Part shown: piece by piece, positions 50,205 through 61,594 of the stretch
How positions within the stretch are numbered: position 1 is the first letter of the stretch
Layout of the letters: each line of letters opens with the position of its first letter
Assembly (NCBI GenBank): GCA_020205615.1
Contig: CM035167.1
Location: 139,328,568-139,392,567 of the forward strand
Direction of reading: 5' to 3'
DNA length: 64,000 bases
From: Panax quinquefolius
Taxonomy: Eukaryota; Streptophyta; Magnoliopsida; Apiales; Araliaceae
Made by a program: the position numbers and the translations under genes
The notes under the pieces: generated by a model
The model's input: only the letters and a program-made list of their open reading frames with translations
The model's database searches: none
What the model was told of the DNA's origin: nothing

Positions 50205-52820
50205 TGTGGCGCCCCAAAATAGGTATACATCACCCATTACGAGTTGTCAATACATGGTACGTAAACAACTACAACTTTATTATTACAACAAGAAAGCTGT
50301 GAGTTTAAATACAAATATTATCTTCAGACAATATCTATACTCAAATAAATCCTCATCACATTTATTGATACATTATTTTACAAAAATAGTGAGGACTACT
50401 AAACAACTCTCTCTAGAACCTTCATTCCATACCCCGACTCGTACTCGCTATATTCTCGCCTCTTGATAAAAATGGAACAAAAAAGAAAAGGGTGAGCTCA
50501 ACTAACTCAGTAAAGAATATTATGACTAAGATAATATACAACAAATTACCGTTAGTCTTCAACAGGGGAAAAATCTAATAGAATCTGATAGACAACAAAT
50601 TTTAAATCAATATTCGCAGTTGAAATAATAATTCATTAGAAGAGTTAAGTAGAGAATGCAAACTACTATCTTCCATATATGAATTTAAAAGTTCATCGTC
50701 ATCTTTTATCCCCGTAACATCAATCAATATATATCGGAATCATATATTCATCTTTTGACTTCTGTGCCAAAGATATTCATCGAGTTGGTCATGTTCATCT
50801 AAACACTGCTCATCTTTGTACTACAGGCAAAGATATTCTTCAGAAATCATTCATCTTTGCACTACTGAGCCAAAGATATTCCATAATATCATCATTTAAG
50901 GTGAAGATGATGAAAAATATTTTTAAAGAAAGCGAATCCGGTGAAACAAAATGACAAGGATTAAGGATTAAGGATTCGTACTTTGTTTTATTCACGTCCA
51001 AAAATACCTAAAAAAATAATCGCAGTGGTGTAAAATTCAAGAATGATCAAAACATGGATACAATCAAAGCTAGTATCCGAATAGATATTTTTGACGAAAA
51101 GAAAAATTTTCATTTTTGATGAATAAGGTCGATTCGTGAATAGTGTCAGATATCGTGAATAGAATAGTCAGATATCGTGAATAGTAACTCAGACACCAAA
51201 AGTTCCAAATTTGATAAAACTTCAGATCAATATTTCAACATAATGATATTGAAGAAATAATATCATTACGAAAAAAATAATATCCCTTACCTCGAAAGAT
51301 CGAGATTAGAAATAAAAAATTTGGGATATAAAGCTATGACTTGAACTTGCACTTAGAATAGCAATACTCAAATTATACTCAAAATACTCACAAGAATACG
51401 CTTCGATAATATAGAGAGAGAAAACTTGATTTACGGTGTGATTTTCAATTCTAACCCAAGCACCCTATTTATAGGAAATTGCTTTAGAAACAAAGCAGCG
51501 AAAAATTTAATATAATATTAATATATTATATATAAATTCCTACATACACAATCTATGATCTGAATTCAGCCATGCTTGACAACAAATAAGTCTACCAAAT
51601 AAATCAAAAATGTTTTTATTATTTAAAATAATTAAAACTTCCAAAATCAATTATTCGTGAATTTGAACATCAATAATTCATAATAAATATCCCTTTTATC
51701 AGAAAATTTGAATCTCATGAGTTTTTATAGGAAATTCAATTCTCTACAACTTTACAGAAGAAAGTTTTCCAAATTCCAAACAGAAATTGGACCGAAATCC
51801 ATAAGCGGGCGATTTTACGAAATTTATAATCAAATTTCAAACCAATAAATGGGGTCCACCGAGCATGTTTAACATGTTTTAAACATTTATTGCAACAAAA
51901 ATACTCTTCCTCCTCGTATACTCATATATCCCACATTCATTGTAAAAATATCACCATTATTATATTATTAAAATATAATAATACATTATCTTATCGAGAA
52001 AAAGATAAAATTTCAATTTTCAACAATTGTCACATTAAAATTTTTCTCCATCTATATCCACATAAAATCAATATTTTCCTCATCATATGAATTAATAATT
52101 AATTATTCATAAATAATATTCTGAGAATCACAATATTGACAAACGCACGGTTCAGGAAGAGGGGCTTTCCAATAAGAATTTCTCTTCTTCTTGCGTAGCA
52201 ATTAGGTGACCAAACCTCTCCTTGAAGCAGAACTTTCTAGACATTTCCAATAATGTTATCTAATAATATTATTAGGATAATATGAATTATTGCTTCGATA
52301 ATGAAAAATATTGTGTAATGACAATTATTGAAACAATGAATATAAAATATCAACGCAAAGCAATTATTGAATCAATAAAATAAAATATTGAGCGATAATT
52401 ATCGTAACCATTATTGAGTAGTGCCTTCTTCTACGTAAGAATCAATAATTGGTGCAATAATACCGTAATCTTCCGTGTTTTAAACCACCGAGTATTTTAA
52501 CGAAGATAAGCAGTGAATAACTACGCCGTTATTTTTAACCAACTTATATTTGTCGTTTTCTTCATCCAATCGCTTTTCAGTTATGGGCCCACACATGCAT
52601 TGGCTTGCCTGTCAGTCATCGAATATTCCCAGACGGTCACGAATATTCCACGACCAAACGAATATTCAAACAACAATGAATATTTTATAACCACTTGCTT
52701 ATTTTGAAATATTTGCGTATTTTACCCCTAACTATCCACATTAATCACATCAACCCTTACTATTTCAAAATAATAAATAGAGAAAATTAAATTTTATTAA
52801 TAATAAGTTGAGGTCTTACA
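50205..52820 (-). repeat. Solo LTR in element F (family 2)
   Basis: 2616 bp, TGTGGCGCCCC to GAGGTCTTACA, flanked by perfect ATAAT duplications (50200-50204, 52821-52825). TATA complement at 51465-51474. No internal sequence adjoins either side, only minisatellite units. Confidence 0.93.
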
Positions 52821-53015
52821 ATAATCGTGTATTCATTAGTATCACGACCACAAATTATCCATGCACTACTACTACCAAAGATAATCGTGTATTCATTAGT
52901 ATCACGACCACAAATTATCCGTACACTACTACCAAAGATAATCGTGTATTCATTAGTATCACGACCACAAATTATCCATGCACTACGTGCCAAAGATAAT
53001 CGTGTTTTCAATTAC
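52821..53015. repeat. 57-bp minisatellite, right half
   Basis: Three further units with starts near 52821, 52880, 52937 and 52995, the last grading into GTTTTCAATTACGG, which is also the right edge of the short version in element B (about 28990). Confidence 0.9.
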
Positions 53016-54996
53016 GGTTATGATTATAGAAACAATCCACGGTCATAATCATACCAAGTCCATCTATGCATATTCTGAATGTACGGATGACTTTCAACAA
53101 AATATAAGCATGAGGATAATGATATAAAGAATCAATCAAATGAGATAAAGGATAAATATTAAACATTTATAATATAATTTATCCGAGATTCAAGAATATC
53201 CCCATGTTATCAATCACTTAATAATCTCATAATCTAATATCATTTAATATTATAACAATACTTCTTAAATTTATAAATAATTTATCTCAATTGTTTACGC
53301 TTTACCATATAATGCATTTAATCATTCAAAAATGCCATACTTATAAGATATCATCACCAATTATCAAATCCCTCAAAAAAATTTGCATATACTCTATATA
53401 GGATTCTCTAGCCATAAAATCCTATTTTCAACTTTGTTACTTCACATAACATATTTAACTCATATGTTCGTAACTAAACTATTTTCATGAAAAATACTAA
53501 ATTAGTCCCAAAAATATTTCTTTTCTGAGATTTAGCATAATATAGTCCCATAATGAAAATATATTTTTCTCGAATTTTTAAAATTCATTTACTATTTTTC
53601 AAAAATCAATTTCTAATTAATTCCTTAAGAAATTAGCTACCTCAAGTTTAACTCCAAAATTCCCAAATCTTGGCAGGACCTTACACATGTTAATGTGAGC
53701 CTCGATTTAAATTTCATGGTCATTGAGTTATAGAACTCCGGTTATAGCATTTTTTCGGAAAAACCTAAATATTGAAATAGTCATAACTTGCTCATTTTAA
53801 GTCAGAATGAGCTCCTTTTTGGACAGGAGGTACTTTATACCATATACCTTCATGTCCCAAAAGGCCAGAATTTTCTCATAATTTAAGTGGCCGAAACAGC
53901 CCTCTAAAATCATGGCAAAATTTTTTTTTTGGTTTTGCAGCTTTGCACTCCTTTGCTAAAATCAGTCCACACAAAAATCTACAACACCTTTTCCAGTAAT
54001 TTCACTTGGATTAGTTAGGTAACTCATAGATCTAACTCTAGGACTTGACCACACTCAAAAATTCAAAATATAATAGGAGATATGGTCAATTGAATTTCAT
54101 ATTACGTTTTCACCAAAATCGATTTTCAACTCTTTGTGATTTCTAAGAAACTTTCATGTTTTCACATAATAACCAACATAACTCATCATAACACTTACTA
54201 ATACTTCATATACCCATGATTTTCATTAGTCCAATGCTTTTATTATGACTTTCATCATAATCCTCGTAAACAGATCCTTTTAGTTGAAGAAATATTTGAG
54301 GGTTTAAGAAATGGGTTTTTATCTTTGGGGTCAATACAAAATTCGATTTCACGCTCTAGGGTAGGCTAGAAAATCTTCAAGAATACGTCAAGAAATATAT
54401 TAATGATAGAAATATCATTTAAAGCGCTGCTCTCTCATCCAAGACTTGGATAGTACATCATATTGATACTAAATCGTGACTTTATCCCTTAACCCTGGAT
54501 AAGACCTCACAATGATACCTATCAACTTGCCATCTTGATCCACGACGTCGCTTTCTGAGAAAAGTCGGCCGGTGCATTCCACATAAGGAAGTTAACAACG
54601 AAAGGATCGGGGCTCTTTACTTATGGCTTGATATAACGTTGATTAACTTTAGGGTTTGGTTACTTTGAATTCAGTATAACAGTTGGTTATGAATATAAAA
54701 GCTAACAACCTTACGAAAAGCATGATGAGTAGTTAACCAATTGATTCCTAAAATCACATCAAAGGCAAGTATTTTTAAAAAGATAAGATCGACGAAGTAA
54801 CGTGAAAGTGTTTATTTGAATCAAACAAGATTTAAAAATAGTAAGCGATAACGAAGGCTCCTACTAACGAAGTTTCAACGATAAGTCAAAGTCTAACTTC
54901 TGGAGTCAAATTTAAGCGTTGAGCATAAGCAAGAGAGATAAAATAATGGGTAGAGCAGGTATCTTATAAGGTATAGACTTCGTAATTTATAATTAA
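53016..54996 (-). other. Element F internal core, mostly non-coding
   Basis: 53090-54270 matches 29085-30300 of element B closely and has no open frame with a recognisable domain. 54290-54990 holds worn remnants of the RT start and protease (compare 22500-23080), including words for the second protease block in shifted frames. I see nothing else. Confidence 0.72.
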
Positions 54997-55374
54997 CTAA
55001 CTTCGTGCTAACTTCGTTCGGGTTACTCGCTTTTTGAGAAGTCGTGAAAAATGCACTCCTAAAACCAGCGACTTTATTTTGTCCATATCCACCTTTGGTG
55101 CCACCCAGTCACTAGACTTGACTTTGGTGCACAACAAAATTGGGCTAAATGACCTTCTCTTCTTGCAATTTCCACTTCTATTATCTTTGCCATGATTACC
55201 ACCGAAGTGGTTACCATTCTTGGCATGATAATTTCCCCCACGATGGTTATCATTATTCTGATAGCCGTTGCCACCAGTATGATTATTATCGTGTTGTTGG
55301 TCGTTACCTTTTGTTTGAGCTGAATCAACACTCTCATGTGCTTCATTGCTTATCTCAACATTTTCAGATGCCAT
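54997..55374 (-). pseudogene. Shortened Gag of element F
   Basis: Begins MASENVEISNEAHESVDSAQ at 55374, the same opening as element A Gag, then an Asn/Gly/His-rich stretch (GGNGYQNNDNHRGGNYHAKN) and a basic patch, NCKKRR, as in the nucleocapsid end. The capsid portion found in A (about 6700-7200) is absent, so the two ends of Gag have been joined by an internal deletion. It ends near the protease remnant. It may keep an RNA-binding basic tail; no intact knuckle is visible. Confidence 0.7.
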
Positions 55375-55559
55375 TCTCAAACACTGTCACAAAACAAGGG
55401 TTAATTAACATATCACATATTATCCCTATACTCTGACCGACCAATTAAATACCAAATAAATTTAGGTAGGTCATACTAGCGAAGGAATTCCCCGTCTCTC
55501 CCCTCCTAGTTCTTATCTCACATCTCACCGGGGATCATATCTCTAAGCTCGATATTAAT

Positions 55560-57915
55560 CGTGACGCCCCAAAATTGGGTATACGCCACCCATCTTGGGT
55601 CGCCACTTACATGGTACATAAATTCAAATACAAACTTAATTATACATCTGTCGTGTAACATACGACAATACATAAACTGAGAGTTCTAATAGGAATATTG
55701 TCATTTAGACAATATCCATACTCAAGGAGTCCTCATTACATTTATTGTCACACTATTTAACAGAATAGTGAGGACTACTAATCTTATCTTCGGGACCATC
55801 ACTCTTTTCCCCGACTTCGTCCCGCCTATATTCTCATTTTTCAAGAGAATAAAGTGAAAGAAAGGGTGAGCTCAACTAGCCCAAGAAGAAATATTATGAC
55901 TAAGATAATGCAGAATAAATTATCATTAGCCTTCAACAAAGATGTTAAAGCGATAAAATACAATAGACAACCGGTTTAAGCTGCGGTGGAATGTGCAATC
56001 CATTAAAAGAGTCAAGTAGAAAATAAAGTCTACTATCTTTTAGGTTTTAAAAGGTCTTCATCAATTTTTATCACTAAGACTCGGTTTAATGAATAAACCA
56101 CAATATCTAATCATCCTCACACTACTTGGTCAAGGATTTTCATCAAATTATCAATGTTCATGACTATACCGAATCACCCCTCGGTCATAATCATACAAAA
56201 ACTATCCATCATTGCATTACAGTGCCATCGAGGACTTTTGTCACATCATTTATATCAAGCCATGATTATACTAGAATGAACCTTGGTCATAATCATACTA
56301 AGTTCATCTATGCACGTAAAGCAAAGATAACTTTCAACATAATATAAACATGAGAATGATGACAATGATATAAGAATTCAATAAAACAAGTTCAAGAATT
56401 AATTTTTCTAGGATTTATTAACGTCAAATTGTCAACAAGATCTTTGTTTTGTAGAGTAAAATTCAAGAATGATCGGAAGAATATTTCCATGAAAAGATCT
56501 TGGATGAAACGCAAATATCAAGGATATTCTACTAATTTCATGGAGTATAGAAGTCAAAGTTTTAACTTATTTGGGTATAATAAAGAATGGAATAACAAAA
56601 GAAATCACCATGCACATGCAGATTGTGATGTACATGAGTTATTCAATGAATAATAATAACGGAACCTGGTCGGTGAAATTCACAACCAAGCGGGATGATC
56701 CAATGTAATAATAAATGCGGAATAATAAATGATGGAACCAGTCCCACAGATATAAGATGCATACGGGATATTAAAGATGAATAATAAAGACGGAATAATA
56801 AAAATGGAACCAGTGTCGGTGTAAAACACACGCATGGGATATTCAACAAAATAATAATAAAGACGGAACCAGTCAGGTGTAAAACACATGCAGACGAGGA
56901 TGTTCCAACAGAATAATAGAAGAATGTCACCAAGTATAGGGTAAACCACGTATACTGAGTTATTCCAATGAGAATAATAAAGAAATGGAATAATGAAGTT
57001 CTCTTTTGAATACAAAAGAATAATATCCCTTACTAGTAAAAGACAATCGGATATCAAAGTAGTGAAGTACCGAATACTCTTCTTCTTTCTCTCTATAGAT
57101 TTTTCTATAGCATTCTCTCTATAATTTCTCTCAGAGTTTTGGTGAATTCGTAAGAAAATAATGAAGGAATGAGCTTTATATATAGGAAAATAGAATGCAT
57201 AGTAATTAATCCATGAGCGGTCCAGATTGATTTACTTTTAATCGGCGGTCCATATTTAAAGCAAAATCTTTTAAATAAAATATCATATATTCTATTTATA
57301 TAAAAATATTTTTACTATGCAAACACTATGCAACACTTATCTAAAACACTATGCAACACTTTATCATAATAAAATATAATATATTCTATTTATGAATAAC
57401 TTTAATAAAGATTCATTTTATATAAAAGATGTTCGCATTTTATTACGTTAATAATAATGAATAAAACAAAAGCGTCATTATCGCATTATAATAATTCATA
57501 TTATTAATCGTGATAATGGAATCAAACCGGTGACTTTCACATAAGCATCAATAATCAATACCGGGTGCTACTTATGCAACCACTACACGTACATTGTACT
57601 TTTACTTCTGAAGTAGTTCAACAAGATCAACAAATAAAACTTCCGCCGTTATTTCAATAAAATATTTTTGTCGTTTTCTCAATCAAACAATAATTACATT
57701 TAATGGGGTCCACCAATGATTGAGTAGTTGTATGAATATTCCTCGCTAAACAAGAATATTCCCAGACCAATCGAATATAATATAACCACTTGCATACTTT
57801 GCAAAATTTATAAATACTACCCACAACTATAATATTATCTCAAATTCACACCATAACATTAAAAAAATTATTTCGATAAAATTTAAATCTTTATTGATAA
57901 AATCTGGGTCTCACA
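55560..57915 (-). repeat. Element F 5' LTR (family 1 variant)
   Basis: 2356 bp, from CGTGACGCCCC (first T lost or changed) to GGGTCTCACA. Primer-site remnant at about 55545-55559. It matches 47023-49361 throughout, including the ACTATGCA words. Confidence 0.87.
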
Positions 57916-58839
57916 ATGGACACCACCCTCTCCCTGACTCTTGATCGATAAAGGGACGTGGAGTGCCTTTCGGGATAGCGCTTCATACAATAAACGCTTA
58001 TAAGTGTCCTGTCATCATGTTAACAATTAAATAGTTAAAATAAATTAATTTCGTAAGCAATGATAAATAAGATCAAGTTGTTAAAATTTATTACCGCATT
58101 ATTGGATAGCCTCTCGGTGCACCATCACGGGTGTGTACGCATAACATCCGACCAATGGATAGGTGACCTTGAGACCTGAGACTCTATACAAAAAAAACAT
58201 AATATTACTAAGTAAAAATGTGATATATTTTCTACAATTTAATATGATTGTAAACATATTAAAACTTGTAATTAAATACGTACCCTGGCAGTGATATGCT
58301 GCAACTGTGAAATACTACCGCCCTTGTATGTCCCTTTAGCCTTTTCGCCATCGGGTACACCCGAGGATCTGTTGCTGGCGGCAGTCTTTCGTCTCTTCAC
58401 CCAGCTCTCAGCCCTCCATTGGGCATACATCTCAGCCCATATGGCCTGGGTGCACCACCAGGGACTATTCTCGTGTATGTAATCTTCTCCCTGGCCTGGA
58501 TGGTCGATCTCGGCATTGTGAAGGGCTTTTTGTCTTTCTTTATTCAAATTATCTTTGGTGCGGACCGCACACTTACGCGAGAATAATATCAGTATCCTTT
58601 CAAGCCCGCGTCCTCCAATCTATACCGTTTCTGCAAATAAAATAACAATAATAACATTACTAAATAATTATCATTTGAATATTATATTAATATTATCTCG
58701 TCATAATTAAAAAAACATACCGAAATTCACCAAAAACAACATCCTTGTAGGCGATAGGTGTCTTCGCCATACGTAATCACAAAAGTGTAAGCCAATTTAG
58801 AATAAACCTGTTGTGATATGCACTTGACGATCTTATTAT
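57916..58839 (-). pseudogene. CACTA transposase gene (Ptta/En/Spm type), central exons
   Basis: Minus-strand exons with canonical borders: 58721-58839, 58284-58630, 58095-58183 and 57916-58008, the last continuing at 47022. The 58284-58630 exon has SPWWCTQAIWAEMYAQWRAE, KRRKTAASNRSSG and KGTYKGGSISQLQHI, the pattern W...W...NRS...GGSIS..QH of the plant En/Spm transposase domain. Phases agree across the last three junctions (SLRSQGHLSIGRMLCVHTRD begins in phase; the next codon is split 2+1). A stop near 58591 and one near 58728 break the upstream part. The protein would bind subterminal repeats of the element. It lacks the catalytic TNP2-like partner. Confidence 0.75.
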
Positions 58840-60236
58840 CTGAAAAATCACTATAATATACAACATCAATTAGCATATATTAAAGCAATTTATATCTAAG
58901 TTATAATATTTATGAACAATTTTCAAACTTATACTTATAATACTTAAAAAAAATTCGCCGACATGCATATATGGACATTTCTAGGCACCCAAGACACAAA
59001 CCAAGAGAAATATACAAATTTTCAATACAATAAGACCAAAATAATAACGATTGATCGAATGCAAATTAAAGCAGTAAAATTTTTTGACTCATATACCCTT
59101 GTAGCTTTATTCTTGTATACATAAGTGTTAAATACCCTTGTTTTTCTGTTATAGCCAAAACAGTCTCTTTATTGACCAAGTGTGTCTAGTTACCTTCTCT
59201 GTTGCACTAACGGTTCCTAAGATCGCTTATTTTGGCTTAATGACCCCTAATAGCTACTTATGCTAATAACCAAGCATGGCTTGGCCTAGTGAGGCTTAAA
59301 TTTAAGCTTGGCGTGGCCTCGTGGGCCTCATGGCCCCCAAGCCTTTGACCCATCACCCAACATTCCCTTAATAGGCTCTAGTGGATCACCAATAGGCTCG
59401 TTAATAGTATAAATGTTCGCAACGACCCAACCAATAAAAAAATTTCGCCAGAGTCTCCCCTATAATATGGATTAGCCACATGCACAACGACATGCATATA
59501 AGGTCATTTCTAGGCACCCAAGACACAAACCAAGAGAAATATACAAATTCCCAATATAATAAGACCAAAACAATAGAAATTAATTGTCTAATTGAGCAGT
59601 TTATAGAAATTAGTTGTATTTTTATAGTTTGCATTCCAGATAATTTTTGTTATACAAAAAAAACTGCTATACAATACAACCAATTTTCTCTTTGTTGCAG
59701 GACAACCCCTAGTTATCGAATGTTTCGATTTTAATAGTAGTGGAGATCATGTCCTTATCGGGTAATTGTTGCAGTTGCAATTTTTTCGAGCATCTACTTT
59801 TAGTTTAGTATTCCTGATAAAAGTTTTTTGTTGGTAGTAAAATACAGAAATCAGTTGCAGATTTTGAAAAGTAATATATTTACACTTATTCTTATTTTTT
59901 AAAATAATTAATATATTTAATATTACTAAATAATTCCTCCAAAAATCACTGTAAAAAATAAGGAGCAATGAATACTTGAGAGATTCATGTGCTAATTAGA
60001 AATCCATGACCATGATATATCAAATAAGGAGCAAATCAACAAATTATCAAATAATTCCTCCAAAATCAATGTACAAATTAGAGAGTAATGGGGCATAAGA
60101 TCATTGTAATGAGCAAATCAACAAAACCCAGAAAGAGAAAAAAATGATGTTCTAAAAATCATCAAAAAGCCCTAAAACAGTACAAATTAAAACCCTAAAT
60201 ATATTGGAGAGATAAAAATAAATTGATAGTTCATAC
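58840..60236 (-). other. CACTA interior, intron or non-coding
   Basis: AT-rich with no convincing exon. It contains an 83-bp direct repeat (58960-59042 and 59489-59571), and between the copies a distinct GC-richer stretch with CATGGCTTGGCC- and GTGGCCTCGTGGGCC-like words. It may be one large intron between the first exon (60237-60311) and 58839. Confidence 0.5.
58960..59571. repeat. Direct repeat pair inside CACTA intron
   Basis: Copies at 58960-59042 and 59489-59571 share GACATGCATAT, CATTTCTAGGCACCCAAGAC and GAGAAATATACAAATT with few differences. The 450 bp between them may be an insertion or the product of a tandem duplication. Confidence 0.8.
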
Positions 60237-60311
60237 CTTGGAATAGAAACCGACTGTGGGTAGGTGGGGCGGCGTGGCAGCAGTGGCGTCGGTGGGGCGG
60301 TGGGGCGGCAT
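60237..60311 (-). pseudogene. CACTA transposase gene, candidate first exon
   Basis: ATG at 60311 opens MPPHRPTDATAATPPHLPTV and is followed by a donor AAGGTATGAAC. A proline-rich N-terminus is common in these proteins. The exon overlaps a GC-rich duplicated stretch (GTGGGGCGGC/GGCAGCAGTGGCG), so the start is uncertain. No link to 58839 can be proven by sequence alone. Confidence 0.45.
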
Positions 60312-60399
60312 GGCAGCAGTGGCGTCCCTCTTCCCCTTCTTCTCTTCTCCCCCTTCTCCCTCTTCTCTCAATTCGGTTCTTCCCTCTCTTTTTTCTTCG

Positions 60400-60714
60400 C
60401 CTGTGTCGAACGAATGACTGAAACTGGTAACATTAAGTTTTATCAGCGACCGCCATCTGCGACCGTATGCGGTCGCTAATTTTTAATGATTGTTAGTAGT
60501 CGCAAATAGCTAGCGCGCCAACATTTTCTGCCAATTTTTTTGGAGGTAAAATTGAACTAGCGACCGATTAGCGACCGGAGTCGGTCGCTAACATAATCTA
60601 GCAACCAGATGTAAGGGTCTTCGCTTAATGTTTGGTCGCCATTAATTCTATCTGCATGACCAGGATATCTTTGTGCCGATAAGTTTGGTCATTGTTAGAG
60701 CATTTTTTGTAGTG
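60400..60714. repeat. CACTA right end with subterminal GCGACC repeats
   Basis: GCGACCGTATGCGGTCGC at 60459-60476 and GCGACCGGAGTCGGTCGC at 60571-60588 are inverted pairs. The left end has the same GCGACCG-(A/T)ATG-CGGTCG arrangement near 13965. The terminal inverted repeat TTTTTTGTAGTG ends at 60714. Further single GCGACC or GGTCGC motifs lie between. Confidence 0.85.
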
Positions 60715-61297
60715 GAGAGTGTTGAGGTACTTGAAAAGGACTTCGATTTTGGGATACTATATAAAAGGCGAGAGATAAGAAGTTGGTTGTCTATCTGAGA
60801 TAGTGACTATCTTTGGAGATTTAGATGACGTAAAGACTACTTGGGTTATGTGTTTTTAATGAGCTCGGGGAGTCAAGCTTGGTCATGAAGAAACAACCAA
60901 TAGTCGCATTATCTACCTCATTGAAGTTGAGTTTGTTGTTTTTGCAGCCATGTGCTTGTCAAGCGATTTGGGTAAGAAGGATTTTGAATGGTTTTAATCA
61001 TGTTCAAAGTAAGCGGTACAACAATCTTTTGTGACAATGATTTCAATTTATTGAACTTTTCGAAGAATCTCATTACATGGTCGAAGCAAGCATATAGATG
61101 TCGATTTCATTTTCTTCGTGAGCTCACTAGAGATGAAGTTGTAAAAGTCGGTCCATTGTCATACTCAAGAACGAGTTGCGTATATAATGACCAAGCCAAT
61201 AAAGCGATATGTTGTTCAAAAGTCGAGAAGTCGTTTGGGGGTCTGCACAGATCCAAGTATAAACTGAATGAAATTGACATTCAATTTAAGGGAGGAT
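60715..61297 (+). pseudogene. Ty1/copia pol, RNase H end (broken)
   Basis: After the right GAG duplication the copia frame resumes with RVLRYLKRTS at 60718. RNase H features follow in three frames: GDLDDVKTT, a KKQPIVA-like segment, SKHIDVDF near 61085-61108, and IMTKP near 61190. A purine-rich tract, AAGGGAGGATG, precedes the 3' LTR at 61298. Frameshifts lie near 60770 and 60830, with more beyond. This is the second half of the element begun at 12284. Confidence 0.87.
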
Positions 61298-61566
61298 GTT
61301 GAAGTTGTTATCGAGTCTTCAGAGTTTGTTGCTTAGTGATCAAAGTTTGTTTCTGTTAATTGCTTAGTGGTTTGAATACTATTTTTTAGGGATATGTTAT
61401 TTGTTTTGAGTCACTTACCACGTTAATAGATGTGTAAAACGTGGCTGCAGTTTTTTCTCTATTTTGTTATTATAAGGCTATATATAGCCAGTCAAGTTGG
61501 GTAATCAAAATAAGATAACATTCTCCAATTTTTATTGTATTTACTAAGCAAATAGAGTTCTTAACG
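61298..61566 (+). repeat. Ty1/copia 3' LTR
   Basis: Starts TGTTGAAG right after the polypurine tract. It contains TATATATAGCC near 61479-61490 and ends near TTCTTAAC at about 61558-61565, where the usual terminal CA seems altered. The length of about 270 bp suits a small copia LTR. The partner LTR is outside the window, so the right end is approximate. Confidence 0.72.
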
Positions 61567-61594
61567 GATGCCTCACTTTATAATTTATTTATAT

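Larger units (their letters stand above)
47023..57915 (-). mobile_element. Element F: non-autonomous LTR retrotransposon
   Basis: LTRs 47023-49361 and 55560-57915 in minus orientation. Flanks are ACAGA on the left and ATGGA on the right, an imperfect 5-bp duplication; the CACTA transposase frame continues across when the element is removed. The internal region has a polypurine tract, a 57-bp tandem array, the non-coding core shared with element B, protease remnants and a shortened Gag start; no RT or integrase. A solo LTR (50205-52820) is nested in the array. Confidence 0.87.
13898..60714 (-). mobile_element. CACTA (En/Spm) DNA transposon, carrying nested retrotransposons
   Basis: Left terminus CACTACAAAAAA at 13898 and right terminus TTTTTTGTAGTG ending at 60714 form the inverted repeat of CACTA elements. 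They are flanked by the 3-bp duplication GAG (13895-13897, 60715-60717), the length typical of the superfamily. Removing the element with one GAG rejoins the copia RT/RNase H frame, which confirms both boundaries independently. Of 46.8 kb, only 13898-14515, 46644-47022 and 57916-60714 (about 3.8 kb) is CACTA sequence; the rest is later retrotransposons. It carries a minus-strand gene for a Ptta/En/Spm-type transposase protein but no visible TNP2-like DDE transposase, so it is non-autonomous or deleted. Confidence 0.92.

Noticed and set aside
59401..59968. Small AT-rich frames in the CACTA interior
   Set aside because: No domain and no splice context, and they overlap the direct repeat.
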